A DNA stretch of 64,000 nucleotides, from positions 62,001 to 126,000 of the forward strand of contig NZ_QZVR01000015.1 in assembly GCF_003660455.1 (NCBI RefSeq). Direction: 5' to 3'. A program made the translations under genes and the position numbers. This document shows positions 1 to 8,095 of the stretch, piece by piece. Numbering within the stretch: the stretch's first letter is position 1; each line of letters starts with the position of its first letter. The stretch comes from Nocardioides ferulae (GTDB lineage: Bacteria; Actinomycetota; Actinomycetes; Propionibacteriales; Nocardioidaceae). A model generated the notes under the pieces. That model saw only the letters and a list, made by a program, of their open reading frames with translations. It was not told the DNA's origin and ran no database searches.

Positions 1-115
1 CTCCTCCCTCCTCGCCTCCCTCGTCGTCGCGCCCGCCCGCGCCGCAGCCGGCGAGCAGGACGGCGGACGCGAGTACGCCGACGAGCGGCGCGGTCCTCCG
101 GAGCCGTGTCTTCAT
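1..115 (-). CDS. Branched-chain amino acid-type ABC transporter substrate-binding lipoprotein (5' fragment only)
   Basis: Only the first 38 codons are present; the gene runs off the left edge. The start ATG at 115 overlaps the livM stop by 4 nt (ATGA) and is preceded by an AAGGGA ribosome site. The N-terminus has Arg/Lys residues, a hydrophobic stretch (residues 9-22) and the lipobox LLAGC with Cys24, followed by a Gly/Asp/Glu-rich linker, so it is an exported lipoprotein. Its place as the last gene after livG-livF-livH-livM makes the solute-binding component of the same importer the likely identity. The ligand is inferred from context alone, since no binding domain is visible. Confidence 0.8.
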   Translation of the reverse strand, partial: MKTRLRRTAPLVGVLASAVLLAGCGAGGRDDEGGEEGG

Positions 116-1299
116 GATGTGTGTCCCTTCGAGGTGGTGGCGGGGTCGTGCGTCTGGCCGGCCGGCCGGCCGGGGGAGTCGGAGGGGCCCGGCGAATCGG
201 GGATGTGGCGCGGGTCGGGGATGCCGGCGACCGGGCTCGCGGGCCGGCGGGCGCGGCGGCGGAGCAGCGCCAGGCGGAGCGTGCCGACCAGCCCCGCGGG
301 GGCGAGCAGGACCACGAGCACCATGACCAGCCCGTAGACCAGCGGGGAGAGCTCGGCGGCCTGGATGTCGGAGAGGCCGGCGTCGGTGCCGATCCGGGTG
401 ACCAGCTGGGGCAGGAACGTGAGCAGGGCGGCCCCGACCAGGGCGCCGGCCAGGCTGCCCAGGCCGCCGAGGACGACGGCGGTCAGCAGGGTGAGGCTGA
501 GCGTCAGCGTGAAGCCGCTGGGTGCGGCCAGGCGGACGCTGATCGCCATCATCGCGCCGGCCGCGCCGGCCGCCGCCGCGCTGACCACGAACGCCGAGAC
601 CCGGGCCTGGCCGAGCCGGATGCCGGCGAGCTCGGCGGCGACCTCGCCGTCGCGGACCGCGCGCCAGCGCCGGCCCACCCGGCTGCGGGAGAGGTTGGCG
701 AGCAGCACGAACGTGACGAGGAGGGTGAGCCAGCCCAGGTAGGCGACGTAGCGGCTGCGGGTGAGCTCCTGGCCGGTGACGAAGAAGGCCAGGTCGAGCA
801 CCCATGCGGGGATCTCGGGGAGCGCCACGCGCAGCCCCTGCTCGCCGCCCAGCCGCTCCTCGAAGAAGAGGGCCAGGCCGGGCACCGCGACCGCGAGGGC
901 CAAGGTGGCGCCAGCCAGGTAGGGACCGTGCAGCCGGGCGGCGGCCACCCCGACCAGGGCCCCGACCAGCAGCGTCACCAGCACCGAGGCCAGGACCGCG
1001 ACCGGCAGCGGCACCACGGCGTCCGGGCCCGGCAGGCAGAGCGCGGTGGTGTAGGCGCCCACCGCCATCAGCGCGCCGTGGCCCAGCGAGAGCTGCCCGT
1101 TGAGCCCGGTGAGCACCGTGAGTCCGCCGGCGGCGATGCCGAGGTAGGCCATCGAGGCCAGCTGCACGTTGCGGAAGTCGCTGACGCTCTCGAGCACCGC
1201 CACGACCACCAGCAGCCCGAGGGCGGCGACCAGCAGGTGCCGGCCGAGCAGGGAGTGGCGCCACCAGGTGAGCGCCGCCGTTCTCGTCGGAGCCGGCAT
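112..1299 (-). CDS. livM: Branched-chain amino acid-type ABC transporter permease LivM
   Basis: 395-residue integral membrane permease of the BPD_transp_2 family, the LivM half of a LivHM-type channel in the cytoplasmic membrane. It has many hydrophobic helices and the conserved Gly-rich LSLGHGA motif at residues 70-76. The C-terminal ~45 residues form a Pro/Ser/Asp-rich hydrophilic tail beyond the last helix, which is longer than usual. Its start ATG shares one base with the livH stop (TGATG), and its stop overlaps the next start, so translation of the operon is probably coupled. The substrate could be branched-chain amino acids, amides, urea or an aromatic or aliphatic acid; the sequence alone does not decide. 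Confidence 0.9.
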   Translation of the reverse strand: MPAPTRTAALTWWRHSLLGRHLLVAALGLLVVVAVLESVSDFRNVQLASMAYLGIAAGGLTVLTGLNGQLSLGHGALMAVGAYTTALCLPGPDAVVPLPVAVLASVLVTLLVGALVGVAAARLHGPYLAGATLALAVAVPGLALFFEERLGGEQGLRVALPEIPAWVLDLAFFVTGQELTRSRYVAYLGWLTLLVTFVLLANLSRSRVGRRWRAVRDGEVAAELAGIRLGQARVSAFVVSAAAAGAAGAMMAISVRLAAPSGFTLTLSLTLLTAVVLGGLGSLAGALVGAALLTFLPQLVTRIGTDAGLSDIQAAELSPLVYGLVMVLVVLLAPAGLVGTLRLALLRRRARRPASPVAGIPDPRHIPDSPGPSDSPGRPAGQTHDPATTSKGHTS

Positions 1300-2177
1300 C
1301 AGACCCTCCTCGCCGCGGCCGGGGCGAACAGGCCGCCGGGGCGCAGCAGCAGGACGACGACGAGGATGCCGAGCGCGGCCAGCGCGACCAGCTGTGAGCC
1401 GACGTAGCCGCTGACCAGGCTCAGGGACAGGCCGAGCAGGAGGCCCCCGAGCACCGCCCCGAGCGGGCTGTCCAGGCCCCCGAGCACCGCGGCGACGAAG
1501 CCGTAGACCACGACCGAGTCCATGTAGGAGGGGTGCACCAGGCTGCCGCTGGCGATCAGGAGGCCGGCGAGCGAGCCGACCAGGGAGGCCAGCGCCCAGC
1601 CCAGCGTGAGCATCCGGCCCACTCGTACGCCGAGCAGCCGGGCCACCTCCGGCTCGTGGGCGGCGGCGCGCATCCGCAGCCCGATGTCGGTGAACCGGAA
1701 CAGCAGCACGAGCAACCCCATCACCGCGAGCACCGCGAGGATCGTGAAGACCCCCGAGGTGGTCAGCGCGATCGTGGTGTCGCCCACCTCGATCCCGCGC
1801 ACCCCGAACGGGGCGGGGAAGCTGCGGAACCGGTTGCCGAAGATCACCGAGGCCAGTGCGTGCAGCACGATGAACAGCCCGAGGGTGAGGATCACCGCGT
1901 TGATCTCGGGGCCGCCCTCCACCGGTCGCACCAGCACCCGCTCGACCACCGCGCCGAGCACGAGGCCCGAGAGCAGCGCGGCGGCGAAGCCGAGCCAGTA
2001 GGAGTGCCCGGCGTCGATGACCGAGAGCGCGATGAACGTGGTGACCATCGCCATCGGCGCCTGGGCGAAGTTCACGATCCGCGTCGAGCGCCAGATCATC
2101 ACCAGCGCAAGGGCGAACGCGGCATAGACCATGCCGAGCGTGAGCCCCCCGAGCAGGGTGTTGAGCAGCTGTTGCAC
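1299..2177 (-). CDS. livH: Branched-chain amino acid-type ABC transporter permease LivH
   Basis: 292-residue multi-helix permease of the LivH type, usual length for the family. The N-terminal first helix is followed by the family's R-x-V-N-F-A element near residues 33-39, here continuing QAP instead of the common HG. Start GTG at 2177 is supported by GAAGGAGA just upstream. It pairs with LivM to form the membrane channel. It lies 11 nt after livF and overlaps livM by one base, so it is part of one transcription unit running livG to the binding protein. Confidence 0.9.
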   Translation of the reverse strand: MQQLLNTLLGGLTLGMVYAAFALALVMIWRSTRIVNFAQAPMAMVTTFIALSVIDAGHSYWLGFAAALLSGLVLGAVVERVLVRPVEGGPEINAVILTLGLFIVLHALASVIFGNRFRSFPAPFGVRGIEVGDTTIALTTSGVFTILAVLAVMGLLVLLFRFTDIGLRMRAAAHEPEVARLLGVRVGRMLTLGWALASLVGSLAGLLIASGSLVHPSYMDSVVVYGFVAAVLGGLDSPLGAVLGGLLLGLSLSLVSGYVGSQLVALAALGILVVVLLLRPGGLFAPAAARRV

Positions 2178-2188
2178 GTCTCTCCTTC

Positions 2189-2890
2189 TCAGAAGCCGAG
2201 GTAGGCGTGTCGGAGCTGGTCGTCGTCGGCCAGCACGGCCGCCGGCTCGTCGGCGACCACCCGGCCGAGGTCGAGGACCACGCCGCGGTCGGCGACCGAC
2301 AGCGCGCTGCGGGCGTTCTGCTCCACCAGCACCACGCCCAGCCCCTCGTCGGTCACCAGGCGGCGCAGCAGCGCGAAGATCTGGGCGACCACGCGCGGGG
2401 CCAGGCCGAGCGAGGGCTCGTCGAGCAGCAGCATCGTCGGCCGGCTCATCAGGGCCCGGCCGATCACCAGCATCTGCCGCTCGCCGCCGGAGAGCACGTG
2501 GGCGGTCGCCGAGCGGCGGTCGGCCAGGGCGGGGAACAGCTCGAGCACCCGGTCCAGCTCGCCGCGGGAGACCCGGCCCCGGGCCAGGCCCCCCAGCCGC
2601 AGGTTCTCCTCGACGGTGAGCTCGGCGATGACGCCGCGGCCCTCGGGCACATGGGCGAGGCCGAGCGCGGGCATCCGCTCCGCGGCCACCCGGTCGAGCC
2701 GGTGCTCGTCGAAGGTGATCGTGCCGGACTCGGCGCGGTGCAGGCCGGAGACCGTGCGCAGCAGGGTGGTCTTGCCGGCGCCGTTGGCGCCCAGCACGGC
2801 GGTGATGGCGCCGCCTCCGGCGGAGAAGGAGACCCCGGCCAGGGCCCGCACCGGGCCGTAGTCGACGGTCAGGTCGCGGATCTGGAGCAT
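2189..2890 (-). CDS. livF: Branched-chain amino acid-type ABC transporter ATP-binding protein LivF
   Basis: 233-residue ABC ATPase, the LivF subunit that drives import with LivG. Walker A GANGAGKTT is at residues 34-42, signature LSGGERQ at 133-139 and Walker B LLLDEP at 154-159; these are intact and canonical. The short length without a C-terminal extension is typical of LivF. Its ATG lies one base after the livG stop, so the two ATPases are almost certainly co-translated. Confidence 0.92.
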   Translation of the reverse strand: MLQIRDLTVDYGPVRALAGVSFSAGGGAITAVLGANGAGKTTLLRTVSGLHRAESGTITFDEHRLDRVAAERMPALGLAHVPEGRGVIAELTVEENLRLGGLARGRVSRGELDRVLELFPALADRRSATAHVLSGGERQMLVIGRALMSRPTMLLLDEPSLGLAPRVVAQIFALLRRLVTDEGLGVVLVEQNARSALSVADRGVVLDLGRVVADEPAAVLADDDQLRHAYLGF

Positions 2891-2891
2891 C

Positions 2892-3710
2892 TCAGGCCAC
2901 CGTCCCGGGGTCTCGGTCCGGCCCGTCGGGCGAGGCGGGTCCGGTGGCCGCGACGGTGTCGCCGAGGTAGGCCGCCAGCACGGCGGGGTCCTCGCGCACC
3001 TGGGCCGGGGTGCCGTCGGCGATCACCCGGCCGAAGTCGAGCACGGTGATCCGGTCGCAGACCGACATGACGAGGTCCATGTGGTGCTCGACCAGCATCA
3101 CCGACATCCGGTCGGTGAGACCGCGGACCAGGGCGGCGAGCTCGTCGAGGTCGTCGGCGGAGAGGCCGCTGGCGGGCTCGTCGAGCAGCAACAGCCGGGG
3201 CTCCGCGACCAGGGCCCGGGCCAAGGCGACCCGTTTGCGGACCGGGTAGGGGAGGCTCGGCGGGTAGCGGTCGGCGTAGGCCTCGACGCCGAGGTCGGCC
3301 AGCGCCGCCCGGGCCCGCTCCCGCAGTGCCCGCTCGTCGCGCGAAGCGCGGCCCAGGCCGAGCAGGGAGGCCAGGAAGCCGGCGCGGGCGTGCCGGTCGG
3401 CGCCCACCATGACGTTCTCCAGCACGGTGACCCGGTCGAAGAGCCCGAGCCCCTGCATGGTCCGGGCGAGGCCGAGCCCGGCGAGGTCGTGCGGGCGGAC
3501 CTTGGCCAGGGTGCGGCCCTCCCACGAGACCTGCCCCCGGTCGGGCACCACGAAGCCGCAGGCGACGTTGAACAGGGTGGTCTTACCCGCCCCGTTGGGC
3601 CCGATCACGCCGAGCACCTCGTGCGGGCCGACCCGCAGCGCGACGTCGCGCAGAGCGGTCAGCCCGCCGAAGGTGACGGTGACACCGTCGAGCGTGAGCA
3701 GGTCGGGCAC
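2892..3710 (-). CDS. livG: Branched-chain amino acid-type ABC transporter ATP-binding protein LivG (altered signature motif)
   Basis: 272-residue ABC ATPase and first gene of the importer operon; GTG start at 3710 preceded by GGAGG. Walker A GPNGAGKTT spans 37-45 and Walker B LLLLDEP 173-179. The ABC signature, usually LPYGDQ-like in LivG proteins, reads LPYPVRK at 153-159, so the conserved Gly is Pro. The nucleotides at 3235-3260 confirm this reading. The C-terminus has the extra LivG segment after Walker B and a Pro/Asp-rich tail. The promoter should lie in 3711-3855, shared with the divergent regulator. Identity is secure; activity with the altered signature is not proven. Confidence 0.9.
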   Translation of the reverse strand: MPDLLTLDGVTVTFGGLTALRDVALRVGPHEVLGVIGPNGAGKTTLFNVACGFVVPDRGQVSWEGRTLAKVRPHDLAGLGLARTMQGLGLFDRVTVLENVMVGADRHARAGFLASLLGLGRASRDERALRERARAALADLGVEAYADRYPPSLPYPVRKRVALARALVAEPRLLLLDEPASGLSADDLDELAALVRGLTDRMSVMLVEHHMDLVMSVCDRITVLDFGRVIADGTPAQVREDPAVLAAYLGDTVAATGPASPDGPDRDPGTVA

Positions 3711-3792
3711 CGTGCCTCCGGATCTGTGCGGGACTGGTCGTCTCCATCGGTGTGACGGGGAACACCTTGGTCGCAGCGCACAGGATGCGCAT

Positions 3793-3807
3793 TGGGCGTA
3801 GCGCCCA
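3793..3807. promoter_or_regulatory. Small dyad in the liv/PucR divergent intergenic region
   Basis: TGGGCG-TAG-CGCCCA is a perfect 6-bp inverted repeat with a 3-nt centre between the divergent livG and PucR-type genes. A related CGGGCGCT follows about 16 nt later. It may be an operator for the adjacent regulator, but this rests on position and symmetry alone. Confidence 0.3.
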
Positions 3808-3882
3808 GAATGGGTTGGATCGGGCGCTGTGAACCGTGGTCGGGGCTAGCCAGGTTTGTGCACGCAGTGCGAACGTGGCCCC

Positions 3883-5154
3883 ATGCGTCCCTCGGTCCAC
3901 CCCGCCGGCCCGGCGCCGGCGCACCCGACCGGGACGTCCGCCGGGCGGCGCGGCCCCGCCGCCCACCCGGCCCCCGCCGAGGCCGTGCAGCGGGCGTGGG
4001 CCTCGCTGCTGGACCGCTCCGACGCGATCGCCGACAGCATCACGCTGATGCTGTTCGAGCGCGACGCGGAGATCTACGACCGGGTCGGCCCGGAGTTGCG
4101 CGTCGACGTCCGCGAGAGCACCCGGCTGCACATCAGGCGTGGCCTCGAGGTGCTCTCCGGCCGCCGCGACGCCGGCGTCCCGCCGCGCGACGTGTGGCGC
4201 GACGCGGGCCGCCGCCGGGCTCGGCAGGGCGTTCCCCTCGAGGTGGTGCTCAACGCCTACACGCTCGGCGCACGGGTGCTCTGGGAGGCGCTGGTCGCGC
4301 GCGCCGCCGGCGACCCGGCCGCCGGCATCGACGACCCGGTGCTGCTCGCCGCGGCGAGCACGGTGTGGTCGAACCTCGACGTGCAGAACGCCGTCCTCAT
4401 CGACGCCTACCGCCGCGAGAGCGCCCGGCTGCAGCGCCAGGACCTCCAGCGGCAGCAGGCCGCGCTCGACGGACTGCTGGAGGGCCGCGGCGCGGACCCC
4501 GACTTCGCCGAGGAGGCCAGGGCCGCGCTCGACGTCGGTGCGGAGGACCCGATCGCCTGTGTGGTCTCGCTGCACGACGGACCGCTCGACGACGCGCTGG
4601 GCCCCGTCGAGGACCGGCTCGACCGGCTCGGCGTGACCGCGCGCTGGCATGTGCGCGCCGGTGTCTACTTCGGGCTGCTCGCCGGACCCCTGCCCGACGA
4701 GCAGGGCCTGGTCGAGCTGTTCGTGCCGCATGCCCCGGGCCGGATGGGGGTGGCCAGCGCCGACGGCCTCGCCGGCTTCGCGACCGCCTTCCAGCTCGCC
4801 TCGCGGGCGGCCGACACCCTGCCCCGCGGTGCCCGCGACGTGGTCGCGGTCTCCGAGCGGCTGCCCGAGGTGCTGCTGGCCGGCAGCCCCCAGGTCGCGC
4901 CGCTGCTGCTCGCGCAGACGCTCGGGCCGGTGCTCGCCCAGCCGGGCCCGCAGGCCCACACGCTGCTCGACACGCTGGCGGCGCTGCTGCGCCACGACGG
5001 GTCACCGACCCACGCCGCCGCCGAGCTCTACTGCCACCGCAACACCGTCATCTACCGGATGAAGCAGATCGAGCAGCTCACCGGGCGCAGCCTCGCCGAC
5101 CCCCGCGACAAGCTGCTGCTCGGACTGGCCCTGCTCGCGGTGGGGCGCAGCTAG
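3883..5154 (+). CDS. PucR-type helix-turn-helix transcriptional regulator
   Basis: About 423 residues from ATG 3883; a TTG nine codons upstream (3856) is the alternative. The C-terminal ~60 residues match the PucR-type HTH_30 domain: a leader helix (LLDTLAALLRH), then the HTH with the family hallmark HRNTVIYRMKQIEQLTGR, and the closing leucine-rich helix. The middle and N-terminal parts look like the helical RsbR/GGDEF-like region of CdaR/PucR regulators, with no recognised ligand domain. It is divergent from the liv operon, 172 bp away, so control of that importer by its substrate is the simplest inference. It is convergent with the DUF1707 gene, 7 bp apart. Confidence 0.82.
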   Translation: MRPSVHPAGPAPAHPTGTSAGRRGPAAHPAPAEAVQRAWASLLDRSDAIADSITLMLFERDAEIYDRVGPELRVDVRESTRLHIRRGLEVLSGRRDAGVPPRDVWRDAGRRRARQGVPLEVVLNAYTLGARVLWEALVARAAGDPAAGIDDPVLLAAASTVWSNLDVQNAVLIDAYRRESARLQRQDLQRQQAALDGLLEGRGADPDFAEEARAALDVGAEDPIACVVSLHDGPLDDALGPVEDRLDRLGVTARWHVRAGVYFGLLAGPLPDEQGLVELFVPHAPGRMGVASADGLAGFATAFQLASRAADTLPRGARDVVAVSERLPEVLLAGSPQVAPLLLAQTLGPVLAQPGPQAHTLLDTLAALLRHDGSPTHAAAELYCHRNTVIYRMKQIEQLTGRSLADPRDKLLLGLALLAVGRS

Positions 5155-5161
5155 CCGTCGT

Positions 5162-5830
5162 TCAGGAGCGGCCCAGTCGCCGGCGCTTCTCGCCCGGCAT
5201 CGGCTTGCGGGTCACCGTCACCGCCCCCATCAGCGCCACGCCCTTGACCCGCACCAGCGGGGAGTGCGGCCCGATCTCGGGCGCGACCTTGGCCCGGCCC
5301 TCCTCGAAGGCGCCCATGATGCCGACCCCCTCGACCACCACGCGGGTCCAGGCGTTGACGTGCACGTCGACGGCGCCCATCACCGCGTTGGCGTTGATCA
5401 CCACCTCGGGGGTGGCGAAGACCGCCTCGCGCAGGTCGATGGTGATCCCGCCCATCAGCGTGAGCGCGTTGTGGGTGGGCCCCACCAGCCAGGCACCCTT
5501 GCGGTCCTGGCCGCTCATCACCGCCAGGCTGCTGGTCGGCTGCGGGAGGCCGGCGTACATCGGGTGCTGCAGCGCCGGCGGCTGCCCGGGGGCGGGGACC
5601 GGCAGCATCCCCGGTGCGCCCGGGACGACGCTGCCGGCGTCGGGCAGGTCGATCACGACCGGCACCAGGTCGGCGTAGACCTTCGCGGCGTACGTCGCAT
5701 CGAGCCGCTCGTCGAGCTCATCGAGGTCGATCCGACCCTCGCCCGCCGCCTCGCGGAGGAACTCCGCGGTGCGGTGCCGGTCGTCGTCGGAGATGCGCAG
5801 CTGGTCGGGGCGCGGCACCTCGGCATCCAT
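5162..5830 (-). CDS. DUF1707 (SHOCT-like) domain protein with LiaF-type C-terminal domain
   Basis: 222 residues from ATG 5830; the reading frame stays open far upstream but only this start places the DUF1707 motif at the N-terminus. Residues ~11-42 carry the DUF1707 pattern (RISDDDRHRT ... LDELDERL). After a Pro-rich linker, residues ~125-210 form a repetitive beta-rich domain with three GxxxMG-like turns (LMGGI, VMGAV, IMGAF, LMGAV) resembling the LiaF/DUF2154 C-terminal domain of envelope-stress proteins. There are no membrane helices. The function of DUF1707 proteins is unknown; a role in envelope-stress signalling is a guess from the C-terminal half. Confidence 0.75.
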   Translation of the reverse strand: MDAEVPRPDQLRISDDDRHRTAEFLREAAGEGRIDLDELDERLDATYAAKVYADLVPVVIDLPDAGSVVPGAPGMLPVPAPGQPPALQHPMYAGLPQPTSSLAVMSGQDRKGAWLVGPTHNALTLMGGITIDLREAVFATPEVVINANAVMGAVDVHVNAWTRVVVEGVGIMGAFEEGRAKVAPEIGPHSPLVRVKGVALMGAVTVTRKPMPGEKRRRLGRS

Positions 5831-5931
5831 ACCCGCCAGGCTATCGCTCCGGGCTGGACGCCGAGGCGTCACCGATTCACGCCATTTCGCGGCGTGTCGG
5901 GGAACGGTTGACCGGTCGGCGGCCTTAGGGC

Positions 5932-6882
5932 TCAGCCGTGCAGCACGTCGCGGAAGAGGCGGCAGGTCTCGTCGACCGCGGCCTGGGCCGCCTTCGACCA
6001 GCGGCCCATGTCGACGAAGCCGTGGATCAGCCCGTCGAAGTGCTCGAGCGAGACCGGCACGCCGGCCGCGCGCAACGCCTCGGCGTACGCCGTGCCCTCG
6101 TCGCGCAGCGGGTCGAACTGGGCGACCACCACGACGGCGGGAGCGACACCGGTGACGTCGCCGCGCAGTGGCGAGAGCCTCGGGTCGGTCAGCTGCTCCG
6201 GGCCCAGGTGGCCGACGTACTGGGCGGCGAACCACAGCATCGTGGCCTGGTCGAGGAAGTAGCCCTCGGCGTTCTCGGCGCGGGAGGGGTGGTCGCTGGT
6301 GAAGTCGGTGCCCGGATAGACGAGCAGTTGGCCGGCCAACGGCACGCCCTCGTCGCGCATGGCCTGCGCGGTGACCGCCGCCAGGTTGCCGCCGGCGCTG
6401 TCACCGGCGACCGCGAGCCGCCCGTCGCCGCCCAGCTCGGCCAGGTGGGCGGCGGCCCAACGGGTCGCCGCCAAGGCGTCGTCGACCGCGGCCGGGAACG
6501 GGTGCTCGGGGGCCAGCCGGTAGTCGACCGAGACCACGACCGCCTCGCACGCGGTCGCGAGGGTGCGCGCCATCAGGTCGTGGGTGTCCAGGTCGCCGAT
6601 CACCCAGCCGCCGCCGTGGAAGAGCAGCACCGTGGGCAGCTCGCCGGCCGCCGGCCGGTAGAGGCGCGCGGGGCGCTCGCCCTCCCCGCCGGGGACGGTC
6701 AGGTCGCGCACCTCGGCGACCTCGGGCAGCACCGACGGGTCGCGCAGGTCGACGGCGAGCGTGCGGAAGGCGGCCCGGGCCTCCTCGGCGCTGCCCTCGT
6801 GCATCGCCGGAGTGCCGGCGCCGGCGAGCATCTGCAGGACGACGGCGAGCTCGGGGTCGAGCCGCGGGTCGAGCTGGGTCAC
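5932..6882 (-). CDS. Alpha/beta hydrolase of the hormone-sensitive lipase family
   Basis: 316 residues from GTG 6882, chosen because AGAGGAGA lies just upstream. HSL-type esterase: oxyanion-hole HGGGW at 89-93, nucleophile motif GDSAGG with Ser162, acid Asp257 (FDPLRDEG) and His287 (DGLIHGF). Such enzymes hydrolyse short acyl esters or lactones in the cytoplasm. It is the last gene of the SDR-ACAD-ACAD-hydrolase operon, 35 bp after the preceding gene, so it probably acts on an ester or lactone intermediate of the same catabolic pathway. The substrate is unknown. Confidence 0.88.
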   Translation of the reverse strand: MTQLDPRLDPELAVVLQMLAGAGTPAMHEGSAEEARAAFRTLAVDLRDPSVLPEVAEVRDLTVPGGEGERPARLYRPAAGELPTVLLFHGGGWVIGDLDTHDLMARTLATACEAVVVSVDYRLAPEHPFPAAVDDALAATRWAAAHLAELGGDGRLAVAGDSAGGNLAAVTAQAMRDEGVPLAGQLLVYPGTDFTSDHPSRAENAEGYFLDQATMLWFAAQYVGHLGPEQLTDPRLSPLRGDVTGVAPAVVVVAQFDPLRDEGTAYAEALRAAGVPVSLEHFDGLIHGFVDMGRWSKAAQAAVDETCRLFRDVLHG

Positions 6883-6917
6883 GGGTTCTCCTCTGGGTGG
6901 TGGCGTCGGGACGCGGG

Positions 6918-8069
6918 TCAGACGAAGGCGCTGATGCCGGTCTCGGCGCGCCCGATCAGCAGCTTCTGCACCTGGCTGGTGCCTTCGTAGAGCGTCATCA
7001 CGCGGGCGTCGCGGAGGTACTTCGCGACCGGGTAGTCGTCGACGTAGCCCGCGCCGCCGTGCACCTGGACCGCGAGGTTCGCGGCGCGCACGGCGGCCTC
7101 GGAGGCGAACAGCTTCGCCTTGGACGCCGCGATGCCGAACGGCTGGCCGCGGTCGACCAGGTCGGCGCAGCGCCACACCAGCAGCCGTGCGGCGTCGGCG
7201 TCCAGCGAGATGTCGGCGATCATGTCCTGCACCAGCTGGAACCCGGCGATCGGCTTGCCGAACTGGGTGCGGCTCGTGGCGTACTGCACCGACGCCTCCA
7301 GACAGCCCTGCACGATGCCGACGCAGCCCGCGGCGACCGAGACGCGGCCCTTGTCGAGCGTGGTCATCGCGATCTTGAAGCCCTGGCCCTCCTCGCCGAG
7401 CCGGGCCGACTCGGGCACCCGGACGTCGTCGAGGAACAACTCGGCGGTGGCCTGGCCGCGCAGCCCGAGCTTGCCCTTCACCTCGCGGGCCTCGAACCCG
7501 GGCGCATCGGTGGGCACCAGGAAGGCGCTGATGCCGCGGGGGCCCGGGCCGCCGGTGCGCGCGAAGACGAGCGCGACGTCGGCCCAGGTGCCGTTGGTGA
7601 TGAACAGCTTGCGCCCGGTGATCAGGTAGTCCGAGCCGTCCCGGCGGGCCCGCGAGGACAGGCTGCCCGCGTCCGAGCCGGTGTCGGGCTCGGTGAGGCC
7701 GAAGCAGCCGAGGACGGTGCCGTCGGCAATGCCGGGCAGCCAGGCCCGCTTCTGCTCCTCGGTGCCGAAGCCGAGCACCGACTTGCCGACCAGGCCGTTG
7801 GAGACCGACACGATGCCGCGCAGGGCCGAGTCGGCGCGGCCCAGCTCCTCCATCGCCAGCACGTAGGTGACGTAGTCGCCGCCCAGCCCGCCGTACTCCT
7901 CGGGGATGGTCAGGCCGAAGAACCCCAGCTCGGCCATCCTGGGGATGATCGCGGTGTCGACCTGCTCGTCACGGTCCCACCGGGCGCGGTGTGGCACCGC
8001 CTCGCGGTCGAGGAACTCCCGCGCCAGGCGGCGGAAGCTCTCCTGCTCCTCGGTCAGGCTCAGGTCCAC
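6918..8069 (-). CDS. Acyl-CoA dehydrogenase (short/medium-chain type)
   Basis: 383 residues from GTG 8069, preceded by GAGGAGC. Typical FAD-dependent acyl-CoA dehydrogenase with the three domains in order: N-terminal helical (LTEEQESFR), beta-domain (CFGLTEPDTGSDAG, LFITNGTWAD) and C-terminal helical (SRTQFGKPI, VQVHGGAGY). The catalytic base is probably Glu362 in YEGTSQ, as in short- and medium-chain enzymes. It catalyses alpha,beta-dehydrogenation of an acyl-CoA and passes electrons to ETF. It lies 26 bp after a second ACAD gene and is presumably under the divergent TetR protein. Confidence 0.92.
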   Translation of the reverse strand: MDLSLTEEQESFRRLAREFLDREAVPHRARWDRDEQVDTAIIPRMAELGFFGLTIPEEYGGLGGDYVTYVLAMEELGRADSALRGIVSVSNGLVGKSVLGFGTEEQKRAWLPGIADGTVLGCFGLTEPDTGSDAGSLSSRARRDGSDYLITGRKLFITNGTWADVALVFARTGGPGPRGISAFLVPTDAPGFEAREVKGKLGLRGQATAELFLDDVRVPESARLGEEGQGFKIAMTTLDKGRVSVAAGCVGIVQGCLEASVQYATSRTQFGKPIAGFQLVQDMIADISLDADAARLLVWRCADLVDRGQPFGIAASKAKLFASEAAVRAANLAVQVHGGAGYVDDYPVAKYLRDARVMTLYEGTSQVQKLLIGRAETGISAFV

Positions 8070-8095
8070 GTGTGCTCCTCGGTCGGTGCTGCCGG

